Assembly: GCA_023238725.1 (NCBI GenBank)
Contig: CM041531.1
Location: forward strand, 1,216,102-1,280,101
Origin: Scortum barcoo
Taxonomy: Eukaryota > Chordata > Actinopteri > Centrarchiformes > Terapontidae
Direction of reading: 5' to 3'
DNA length: 64,000 bases
The notes beneath the pieces are model-generated. The model made no database searches. It had not been told where the DNA came from and saw only the letters and a program-made list of their open reading frames with translations. Position numbers and translations under genes: made by a program. Position 1 is the first letter of the stretch, and each line of letters opens with the position of its first letter. Positions 55,085-64,000 of this stretch are shown here, one piece after another.

Positions 55085-58000
55085 TCAGTCGAGGAAGCGT
55101 TGGCAGGCTTTCTTCCAGCGACAGGCCGTACACCACTGGTCTCTGTGCTCGATGCCGTAAACTTTACGACATTTCTTAGCTTCACCGCGAATCCTCCTGA
55201 AACAAACAAACAAACATCGTCAGGCGTGTTTTCCTGTTTGACATGTTGAGTTTCACAACATTTTCACTGCAGTGAAAAGTTCAGACTGCAGCTAATGATT
55301 CTTTTCATTCTGGATCAATCTGCTGATTCTTTTCTCCATTGATCCATTGATTGATTGTTTGCTTTGTAAAAAGAGTGAAAATAGTGGTTTAATTTACTAC
55401 AAAACTTTAAATTTTGAGTGTGTTTTATGTTGAAATCTTCATTTGTAAAGTAACTAAAGCTGTCAGATTATTGTAGTAAAGTAAAAAGTAAAATACTGAG
55501 ATGTGATTGAGTAGAAGCAGAAGAAAACAACATTAAAAATACATTTCTGTCGAGTACTTGAGAAAATGTGTTTAGTTACATCTCACCGCTTTATATAATA
55601 ATGGACTAATAATCATAATTTGTGTTTATTTATCAGATCAGACTGTAGGTGACAGAAAAAGCGAACACTGACCTGCAGGGGGCACTCTGATGCTGCAACC
55701 ACTGCTCGCCCACGCTGACTGAGCGCACACGGAAAGTCAAATCCTGAGGAAGAGGAGGAGGAAGAGGAGTGAGTGTGATGAAGATGATGAAGAGCAGTCT
55801 GTGTGGCGTTCACTGAGCTCCCTGGCATTCGTCTTTGCTGCTTTTTGATATTTTATTTTTGCGAGCAGACAAACAAACAGCTCCTCGTTTTTAGCAGGAG
55901 TTTTTATTTCCATCTTCATCATGCTGTGAGCTGTGTGTCTTTGCTGCTCTTTATTTCCTTTGTGTGTTCGAGCTCTCTGGTGTAAAAATATCCTGCAGTC
56001 GCCTCCACCAGCCTGCAGGTGTCAGCACTGCGCTGTGGCAGATTGATGGAAAATGTGACCACAAAACATCCAAGAGGGGATTTTCCTGCTGAATGAAAAC
56101 CATCAGGGAGGAGCACACACACACACACACACACACTCTTCACCACCCCTCCTGTATAAAACCAGTTTTAACAGGCTTCTCTGGGCTGCTGCAGGAAATA
56201 AACAATAGACGACTTTACAGGATCCAGACTGAGAGAAAACAGAACTGAATTGGAGAAGTGTGTTAAAGATCGGGGGGGTGAAGTTGGCTTTAAGGGAATG
56301 CACAGTAGTTAGTGAAAATCTCAAATCTAACCTAATATTTTTAAGGGAAAGTCCAAAACTGTCTTTTTTCTGTGGAGGAGCAACAGTAAAATGCCACCGA
56401 AATACCAAGAACTTCAGAGTTCAGCTCACAGATTCGCTGAAAACACTGAGCAGAGTTTTACAGCCGTCTGCAGTGTTTTCTGTTGTTTCTGGTTTCGGGG
56501 GGTCGACCCGAGAGAATACAGCAATTATTTTGTCCTGCTTCGACTCACAGCGCCGGCCTGAGAGCTGCAAACTTTTAAAGTATCAGTCAGGTGTTATTTT
56601 CTGTCTTTCTCTTTGTTGGTAAAAACATCCTGTTAAAAAAGACTGAAACTTTCTGTTTGCACAGCTGCACAGCTGTTCCACTGTTTAACAGACAGAAAGG
56701 TAAAAAAAAATACTCCATTACAAGTCGTCTGGTCAAAGTCCTTCTTATATAAAAACATCAAAGTTTTGTTTGAAGTAAAAATACTTGTTTCATCCCTGTG
56801 TACATTATTACATTATCATACACATGAAATGATCAGATTATTAATCTTAATGCATCAATTTTAGTTACTGTTGGCAGTTTAAAGTATTTTATATGCAGTT
56901 AGCTTGTTCAGTCCAGTGAGTCCCAACCTAGGGGTCGGGCCCCTCTAAAGGGTCACCAAATGAATCTGAGAGGTCATGAGATGATTATTGATTAATGATT
57001 AATTGGAGAGGAAAGAAGTTCTGACACACACATTTTCTATTATATAAATAAACTTTTCTCTAATGTTTACTTTTTATAAAACTTGTTATTTAAATGAAGT
57101 GACGATGACTCAAAAATGACACAAAACTAAACACGTTAAGTCCGACAAATGTAGTGAATTAAAAAGTACAATATCTCATTTAGTTGGGTAAAAATAAAAA
57201 GTAGCATGAGTTGGAAATACTCAGGTCAAACATCAAACTAAATTTCCTTTGATAGTATAAAAATATTGATTATTGGCTCTTTAAAGGTTTACCTGTCTGA
57301 GGCAGCTGGTGGGCGTGGCCGTCCAACGACAGGGGGGCGTGTTCGAAAGTGCCACTGACATCACGTGGACAGGAGGCGGGGCCTAAAGAAACAACAACTA
57401 AACATCACATTTCATTTCAACAACAAGAACGTTTCCCCAGCAACACGGCGCCTGTATCACCAACAGGAAGTCTTTTATAACTCTGAATAATTTGAATATA
57501 TTTATCCATGAGAGGCAAAGCAACAACCATGTTTATCATTCCAGTGAATATAACATCTGTTTTGTCCATCTAGCAATGTATGAATAAAATATTATCATTA
57601 TTATTATCATTATTATACTATTTTAACTTGATTTCAATTTAACAATATAACACACGAATGCTCTGAAAATAAACAGGAAGATAATTATGGCGGGCTTAAT
57701 TTTGTGCAATTAATAATTTATTCATTCATCAATATATATTTTTCAATTTAGTCATCTAAATATCAAGTAAATAATATAATAAGTGTCTAATGTGTCTGTT
57801 TTTTAAAATAACATCATTCTAATATTCATACACACAATCGCTGTCAATCACAGGTGACAAGCCCCGCCCTACCTGGTAGGAGTGCTCTGATTGGACCTGC
57901 CAGAAGCTGCCGGAGGAGGAGGGGGCGGAGCGACTCAGAACGCTGCAGGCTGGGGGAGGGGGGGACGGCGAGGGAGGGGCGGGCTGGGAGGTGAAGGTGG

Positions 58001-60667
58001 GGAGGAGGGCGGGCCACAGGTCAGAGGAAGCGGAGTGGGAGGAGCCTGCTGCTGCTGGTCATATTGGTTAATCTCAGTGTAGTAAAAATCCTCCTCGCTG
58101 CGGGAACAACGCTCGTGTTCGCCGCCACGGCTGTGAAAGGTCAGAGGTCAAAGGTCAGATGTACATAATATATATTGATAGTGGAGCTTAAAATAAGGAC
58201 ATAAATTTACAAGTCTGTGCATTTCTAATAATTGTTATTTATACTATGAGGTACTGTATATTGTATAATGATTTATCGTGACGGTTTTTATCTTTCTAAC
58301 GTTTCACCATTATTTTCTTTTGTTGATGATGATTTTAGTCAACTTTATTTAAACATACAGTATATTGTACAGAAGCTCATTGCTACTTAAAAATAAAAAC
58401 AAAAATACAAAAATCATAATGATTCTTAAAATAACAGACAAATTATAATGTAGTAATTATTTCATAACTTAATCTTCAACTGTGTGCTTTTTTGTGTTGG
58501 CAGAAATGGGCTTCCATATAAAGTCAACGTCCTCCTTCAGGTGAATCTTACCACAGGTGTGTTGTCCGGATGTGACGTTTTATTCCCACCACCACTGACG
58601 TCAGCACCTTTTTCTCACAGCTCGGCCACAGACACCTGTACGCTGCCTTCACCGAAGTTCTGCGGGAGGAAACAAGACGCGTCAGTGCTTCGCCGTCGGC
58701 TCGTCGGTGACCGATCAAACTTTCATTTAAATCAGGGGTCGCCAACCTCCCAGACCGCGGACCTGTACCGGTCCGTGGGTCATTTGGTACACGGTTCCCA
58801 CTGATTCTACCGTCTTTGGAGAATTTTAATTAATAATTTATCATTTATCATATGGTACAATATGTTAATTATTATGTCTTTTAATTTAATTTAATTATAC
58901 GATTACACCCCCCACCGGTCCACGAAATTCTGTTTCTGTGTGAAATGGTCCACACTGTAAAAAAGGTTGGGGACCACTGCTTTAAATGATCTTTCGCGCT
59001 CACCCTGCGTTTCCGTGGCGCCGGCTCGTCGAACAGCACCTGGTCCAGCTCCATGTCCATCCCTTCGTCAGGGGGCGTGGCCGGGCTGACGGCGGGCTCT
59101 GCGATTGTCGGGGGAGGGGGCGGGGCTTCCGTTGCTGTGGCCAACGCTCCAGTAACCGCTGCTGCCGCTGTCGGAGAGCTCGCCGCCGCCACAGTCCATC
59201 GCACGAGCTGAAAAACACACAGATGTACATAATATGATTATAAAACCTGAACGCCACATGGCTAATAGAAACTCATTAACATAACTTAAACATTAAAAAA
59301 CTCTTGAAATAGTTTACATAGTGGAGCCTGCTATGTTGTTGTTGTTGAAGCAGAATGTTTTTGTTATCGCCATGGATTTGTTGTTGTAATAGTTTCTTAT
59401 TCTTGCTGTATTGTTTGTTTGCTGTTTCTTGTGTTGTTGTTGTTGTTGTTGTTTCTTGCTGTTAATTGTTGTTGTTGTTGTTTCTTGCTGTTAATGTTTT
59501 TGTTGTTGTTTCTTGCTGTTATTGTTTGTTGTTGTTTCTTGCTGTTATTGTTTGTTGTTGTTTCTTGCTGTTATTGTTTGTTGTTGTTGTTTCTTGCTGT
59601 TAATGTTGTTTGTTGTTGTTGTTTCTTGCTGTTATTGTTTGTTGTTGTTGTTTCTTGCTGTTAATTGTTTGTTGTTGTTTCTTGCTGTTATTGTTTGTTG
59701 TTGTTTCTTGCTGTTATTGTTTGTTGTTGTTTCTTGCTGTTATTGTTTGTTGTTGTTGTTTCTTGCTGTTATTGTTTGTTGTTGTTGTTTCTTGCTGTTA
59801 ATGTTTGTTGTTGTTTCTTGCTGTTATTGTTTGTTGTTGTTTCTTGCTGTTATTGTTTGTTGTTGTTGTTTCTTGCTGTTATTGTTTTTCTTGTTGTTGT
59901 TTTGTTTCTTGCTGTTATTGTTTGTTGTTGTTTGTTGTTTGCTGTTGTACCTGGGGTGTCTGGGTGGGCGGGGCTGTGCAGCAGGGGGCTGCAGGACAGA
60001 CTGCTGAGGACCATCGCTGCCATCAGCTCGTCCATGTCGACCTCCTGTGGACTCCTCTGACTGCAGGACAACAGGAAGAAGGTTTTATTTACTGATGATG
60101 ATTTTATTTACTGATGAGCACAGATTTATCGTGACACTGAGAGGACGTCAGACCTTCTGGGGACGTTGATGCAGGAGGAGACAGATCTGCTGCAGGACGG
60201 AGGAGCTGAGGTGGAGGGAGGACATGGAGGACATGAAGACCAGACAGAGACGTCGCTCTGCACCACGTCGAGCTGATCCACCACACCCGGAGACTCGCCG
60301 CCTCCTGCTCCGCACTGAAAATACACCTGAGAGAGGAAACACACCTGTGACAGGCTGAGACACCCGTCAATCGAGGCAAACTTTCCCCAAAACATCCCTT
60401 TATTTGTGAAGGGGAGTTTCTCCTTCTGAAGAACTGAAACATGAAACTGGGATTTTCTGTAAACTCCTAAAATAAAAGTGTCTCTGCTGGATAAAATAAT
60501 CTCACCTTCAGCCCGGTATGACCTTTGACCCTGCTGACGGCCTGATGTCCCGCTGCTGTCGCCATGGTGACGCCGGTGTCACCCGTCTCCTCCTGGCCTG
60601 TCGGGCAGGTGGAGCTCAACAAGGCCCCGAGAGGAGATCGCTTCCCCAGACGAGTCTTTGGTAACAT
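55085..60667 (-). CDS. znf395: ZNF395-family C2H2/C-clamp transcription factor
   Basis: Nuclear DNA-binding factor of the ZNF395/SLC2A4RG/ZNF704 family (papillomavirus- and huntingtin-promoter and GLUT4-enhancer binding proteins). Coding exons in transcript order: 60667-60506, 60326-60154, 60060-59951, 59207-59004, 58659-58552, 58130-57873, 57382-57293, 55743-55673, 55196-55085; about 430 residues, all GT-AG. Seen in order: N-terminus RLGKRSPLGA; VYFQ...SDVSVW; VDMDELMAAMVLSSLSCSP; ELSDSGSSGYWS; VLFDEPAPRKRR; C2H2 finger YRCLWPSC...GIKRHIRTTH; SEEDFYYTEI; SAPSSSGSFWQVQSEHSYQ; SVSVGEQWLQ; and C-clamp AKKCRKVYGIEHRDQWC/TACRWKKACQRFLD. The wording is closest to ZNF395. Oddities: frame changes are needed inside 59004-59207, near 58657 and inside 57873-58130, and the finger has 14 instead of 12 residues between its second Cys and first His. 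The gene may be decaying or the assembly may carry indels. Confidence 0.9.
55330..55570. mobile_element. hAT-like MITE fragment in an intron
   Basis: AGTAACTAAAGCTGTCAGATTATTGTAGTAAAGTAAAAAGTA and GAGTACTTGAGAAAATG are words of the CAGTGGTGGAAG family. Confidence 0.5.
55668..55686. promoter_or_regulatory. CTCF-like motif over a splice donor
   Basis: ACTGACCTGCAGGGGGCAC resembles the CTCF core and spans the minus-strand exon 55673-55743 donor. Could be coincidence of coding plus donor sequence. Confidence 0.3.
55744..56915. other. Intron of the ZNF395-family gene, no gene seen
   Basis: Large intron with (CA)n at about 56117-56136 and short chance ORFs. No coding or RNA gene recognised. Confidence 0.5.
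56917..57240. mobile_element. Intronic MITE mosaic
   Basis: CAGTGAGTCCCAACCTAGGGGTCG...GGGTCACCAAATGAATCTGAGAGGTC is a hAT-type MITE start common in fish. From about 57100 it passes into AATGTAGTGAATTAAAAAGTACAATATCTC and AGTAGCATGAGTTGGAAATACTCAG of the CAGTGGTGGAAG family. Confidence 0.5.
57383..57872. other. Intron, no gene seen
   Basis: AT-rich intron sequence with ATTATC repeats at about 57592-57615. Confidence 0.5.
58733..58979. mobile_element. hAT MITE with 8-bp target-site duplication
   Basis: Starts CAGGGGTCGCCAACCTCCC and ends GGTTGGGGACCACTG, imperfect inverted termini of the hAT type. It also carries inner inverted CCGGTCCGTGG/CCACCGGTCCACG words. The flanks ATTTAAAT (58725-58732) and CTTTAAAT (58980-58987) are an 8-bp duplication with one change. 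Inserted in the intron between 58659 and 59004. Confidence 0.88.
59425..59945. repeat. GTT-rich minisatellite filling an intron of the ZNF395-family gene
   Basis: About 20 imperfect units of TTGTTGTTTCTTGCTGTTA with T-GTTTG linkers, 23-29 bp each. It starts only about 6 bp inside the intron from the exon 59951-60060 donor. It yields meaningless Leu/Val/Cys ORFs up to 164 codons on the plus strand. Confidence 0.95.
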
Positions 60668-60951
60668 GTCTGTCTGTCTCTCTGTCTGTCTGTGTGTGGA
60701 AGAGCTCGAATCTGAAACACAGAAATGGAGTTTCAGTTTTTCGCTCAGTCAATTTTCCAATACCAATACCATTATAAGATCTGGTATCGTGATACGTCAG
60801 CCTGCACGGATCTGATAACATTATTTATTTTTTTATTACTGAAGAAAATTAGTAGCTTTTCGCTGCAGCACAATGTCACCAAACGAGCACAACGTCACCA
60901 AACTTTGGAAAATCCCACCAGTAAAACAGAGATGTTTAAAGGGAACTAACA

Positions 60952-60965
60952 CTGCCCCCTAGAGG
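60952..60965 (-). promoter_or_regulatory. CTCF-like motif
   Basis: CTGCCCCCTAGAGG reads CCTCTAGGGGGCAG on the minus strand, close to the CTCF core. Upstream of the first coding exon of the ZNF395-family gene. Confidence 0.4.
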
Positions 60966-61576
60966 ACAGATTATCACACAGGCTGTCCATCAAGTAGGTA
61001 ACAGAGAGGGATGTGTAAAAATAATCTTCTCCATACTGATTTTTATTTCTAGATTCATTTATCCATGTTCTGACTGTCAAACTCGATAATAAAATAAAGT
61101 TCTCTTAAGTTCACTCTCTGTATTTGTTCATGTTTTATGAACGTTTTAACCTCAGCCAAGTCAAACAACAGTCGTGTCATATTTATACATTTTTCTGGTA
61201 TCGCATCAGTGCTCGGTATCAGCTGATGTGCAAATTCAGGAGTCAGAATCAGTATCAGGAAGGAAGAAACGATTCAAACATCTCTGGTTTGATCCGTGCG
61301 GCAGAGACGAGGAGCTGCAGACTGTTTTCATTAATACGACTCCATCAGCAGACTCTGAAGGCTTTATAGTTTTTTTTCTTACAACAAAGTGTTTGATACT
61401 CAGGAGAACAGACCCCCCCAAGCCCTCCCCCATGATGCAACAGGACCTGAGCAGTGGCTGCTGGGAAAAGTTCAGCTCTGGATTAACTGTTGACGGTCAG
61501 ATCTGTTCTGAGTTTCACAGATCTGAGTGAAATTACAGTGACTCACAGGCTGCAGTGTCATTTACAGTCAGGCCGC

Positions 61577-61671
61577 TGTGTGTGTGTGTGTGTGTGCGCG
61601 CACGTGTGTGTGTGCACATGTGTGTGTGTGTGTGTGTGTGTAGTGTGCGCACACGTGTGTGTGTGTGTGTT
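61577..61671. repeat. Compound (GT)n/(GC)n microsatellite
   Basis: GT runs interrupted by GCGCGCAC and GCACATG words. Alternating purine-pyrimidine throughout, hence Z-DNA-prone. Confidence 0.95.
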
Positions 61672-62154
61672 TAAAGATGCTGCTGAATAACAGTCACTAA
61701 CTTGAGCAGAGGATTACAGCACAGAGAACAGATGGCTTCAAACTGTTAACCGATGTCTCTTTATTACTTTACATCTGTTAAATAACTGATCATTATTACA
61801 GCACCTTCATTACTAAACTGTGTCACCATGGCAACATGATATGATGAAATATGATGCCCCCCCCCGTCAAGGTTTCCTGTTAATCAGTGACTCAGAGTAA
61901 CCGTAGACACTCAGAAACATGTACAGACACAAATAAAATAATAAAATAATATATATATGAAAAGATGCAGCACATGGCCAAAAGTATGTAGACGTGTTAT
62001 TAATTCAGCATAACGTAAATGTTTATTATCACACTTTGATCTCTTTAAATTACTTTACTCATATTATTTTCTCCAGTATAATATCAATCTGTATATAAGG
62101 AGGATGTATATAATGTACATATGTTTACAGTGTATTTATGTCATTTTTATCTTC

Positions 62155-62378
62155 TATATTCAAGGATTGTTTATTGTCATTCCAACACAAGTTAAACATG
62201 GGATGGAACGAGATTAGCTACCCTGGTCCCTGCAAGCTCAATAAGTAAGGATATAAGAGTAGAATAAGTAATAAGTAGTATATTTCATATCTATTTTCTG
62301 TACTTCTTTTCATATTTGCCTTCTATTGAGCTGCTTTAACAAGTGAATTGTATTTATTATAAAGTTTTATTTTATCTT
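62155..62378. mobile_element. Retroposon tail-like fragments
   Basis: CAAGGATTGTTTATTGTCATTCC at 62161 and GAGCTGCTTTAACAAGTGAA...TATAAAGTTTTATTTTATCTTA at 62329-62378 match types seen at 47137-47480 and 25450-25512 respectively. Confidence 0.42.
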
Positions 62379-62639
62379 AATGCTGCTCATCAGAGCATCA
62401 CTGATGATCAGTTATGTGATTAACACGTGTTTTCAGTTTATTTTCTTCAATTGATCATTTTTGTCTATAAAAGGCCACAAATTAGTCAAAAATATTTGTT
62501 AAACTTTGCAGGGCTGAATGTGATGTATAAGTTTATCATCACATCTGAGAAAGAAAGAATCAAATCCTCACATTTGAGAATAGTTTTTGTTTGAAATATT
62601 AAATCAATAATTAGTGGATTATTCAAATAGTTTCTAATT

Positions 62640-62890
62640 CATTTTCCGTCGATCGAGTTCTTCTGCACCAAACTGGGGAAATGGTTTTTTTCTGGAGCAG
62701 CTTCGATCAACGAGACGTTGTCATGTTGAAACAGGAAATTACCTTCACAACGCACAGAGTGTCATCAGCCTGGGGATTTTTACAGACGTGTCTAAAATAT
62801 AAAATAAAGATTATTAAGATTCACTGAGCTGAGAAACCAAAGCAGCTAAGACAGAGCAGAAGTACAGAAAAGTATGTGGACAGTAATTTA
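62640..62890. mobile_element. Decayed Tc1/mariner-type MITE
   Basis: CGAGTTCTTCTGCACCAAAC, TTGTCATGTTGAAACAGGAAATTACCTTCACAAC and GAAAAGTATGTGGACAG are ordered as in fish Tc1-like MITEs, as at 1195-1450. GGCCAAAAGTATGTAGACG at about 61978 is another end fragment. Confidence 0.48.
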
Positions 62891-63525
62891 AATAATCACA
62901 TCAGCACTGAGTGAGTCAAACTCTCAAAACTTCATGACAGCTGAATAAAGTTAATCCAGGACTGTTTTGGAGCTGTATTGATCCAGTATTTGTGATGATT
63001 ATTGGCTGATTTTGAGTGTGTAGACATATTAAATGATGCATAAAAGAAAAGACAAAAAACACTGTGCATGCACACACATACTGTACAAACACACCCCCGC
63101 CTGTCAGCAGCTCTGAGCCAATCAGATTCCTTCAGTGCAGAGTTCACACCCTCCACAATAAAAGTCCTCTTTGAACACAACACCTAACCATTAACTCCAC
63201 CATCTTCATCCAAAATAAATCCAACCTTTAGTTCACACACAATTCATCAGTGAACAACAACACGATACAATTCCAGCTGAATCCAAAGTTTTTCCTTCAG
63301 GAATGCCTGAAAATGATCAATCCACCATCAATAATATTGATTACTGGATTATGGAGATAAAGTGGACAAACACAGAGGTGACAGAGGGGCAGCAGGTGAA
63401 GTGAAGTCTGCACGTTTTCTTTGTGAACTTCATTCACTCCTCACTAAGTCACAGCAGCAGAAAGCAGTCTGAGTCTCTGAAGCTCAAAGTAAAGAAAACA
63501 CATTCATGCATCAGCTGTCACTCAC

Positions 63526-63550
63526 CTGCAGAGTGTGAAGGTCCAACAGC

Positions 63551-63581
<31 letters not shown>

Positions 63582-63620
63582 GCTCCTGCAGGTCCGAGTG
63601 TGTCCACTGCTGTTCAATGA
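63526..63620 (-). other. Possible non-coding 5' exon of the ZNF395-family gene
   Basis: On the minus strand, TTCACACTCTGCAG is followed by GTGAGTGA at 63525, a near-ideal donor. The first coding exon has an acceptor (GTGTTTCAG) just above 60713 ahead of its start codon, so a leader exon must lie upstream, and this is the best donor seen. The exon would contain a (TTG)n tract (63547-63582). Its upstream limit is unknown. Confidence 0.35.
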
Positions 63621-64000
63621 GAGAGGAGTGTGTGAGAGTGTGTGTGAGAGTGTGTGAGTGTGTGTGAGAGTGTGTGAGCTGAAGCCAGTCTGAACACCAT
63701 CAGGGAGGAAACCAACACAACACACGGACTGGATCCCACCGGAAGGGACTTTTATTTTTTTATGCAACACAAAGCAGCTCAGGATGAAGGTGGAAGTTTT
63801 TACAAAAACTCAGAAAACATCACGAGACGAGTGATCAATATGTGATCAATATGAAGGACACTTTGATGATTTTATATTCCATCCTGGCCACTTAATATCC
63901 TGCTTTCTGATTGGCTGATTAATAAATGATCAGCACATTTTCACACAAAGTTCATTTTCTATTTTAATAGTTGTGAATAAGTTATTAACTAATTTGTCAT
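63621..64000. other. No gene seen
   Basis: A GTGTGAGA-type microsatellite lies at about 63628-63680, followed by AT-rich sequence. If the leader exon is right, the promoter should be here, but no CpG island is evident. Confidence 0.45.

Larger units (their letters stand above)
60966..63500. other. Upstream/intron region of the ZNF395-family gene
   Basis: No coding gene seen. Holds a GT-rich microsatellite, retroposon tails and a Tc1-like MITE remnant, listed separately. If the 5' exon at 63526 is real, this is an intron. Confidence 0.5.

Noticed and set aside
59419..60095. Cys/Leu/Val-rich frames up to 164 codons
   Set aside because: Translation of the GTT-rich intronic minisatellite.

Overview
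The window looks like a teleost (probably percomorph) nuclear genome. Genes are split by GT-AG introns, intergenic DNA is AT-rich, CA/GT and (TTA)n microsatellites are abundant, and the dispersed repeats are of types familiar from fish genomes (hAT-like and Tc1-like MITEs, a tRNA-derived SINE, a LINE whose 3' ORF has the APE-endonuclease/RT layout, a decayed piggyBac). foxb1 together with gtf2a2 matches the neighbourhood of human FOXB1 and GTF2A2 on 15q22. No virus, plasmid or bacterial gene was seen.

Layout. 1-7.4 kb: 3' flank of foxb1, with sparse candidate conserved non-coding elements (CNEs) and MITE fragments. 7.5-8.46 kb: single-exon foxb1 on the minus strand, followed by a GC-rich promoter carrying a CCGGG array and a minisatellite. 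9.0-34 kb: a gene-poor block with no convincing protein gene. It alternates candidate CNEs (AATTA- and octamer-rich, higher GC, often 150-600 bp) with dispersed repeats, as expected of a developmental regulator's regulatory landscape. 35-38.2 kb: a HIPK-like protein kinase gene (minus, 7 coding exons) with a long acidic repeat tail. 39-44.6 kb: a decayed piggyBac transposase and a 5'-complete but internally deleted LINE, both minus. 48.1-52.2 kb: gtf2a2 (plus; TFIIA gamma subunit), whose large second intron holds nested mobile elements and a minisatellite. 55.1-60.7 kb (5' leader perhaps to 63.5 kb): a ZNF395-family gene (minus, 9 coding exons found by splicing).

Functionally the genes are unrelated neighbours: a forkhead transcription factor, a dual-specificity-type kinase of a lineage-expanded family, a general transcription factor subunit and a C2H2/C-clamp DNA-binding factor. 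The coding models are supported by exon phase agreement and family motifs. The kinase and ZNF395-like genes also show single-base frame breaks, some in C/G homopolymers. These may be assembly errors or real decay, and that cannot be settled from the sequence alone.

Most interesting: a 29-bp minisatellite shared in inverted orientation by two loci 20 kb apart, both apparently seeded from one MITE family; a 953-bp TIR element with 6-bp target duplication inside one of them; an 80-bp perfect AT palindrome; a HIPK-like kinase with possible N-myristoyl and Cys-rich C-terminal anchors; and a possible divergent spliced transcript from the foxb1 promoter.
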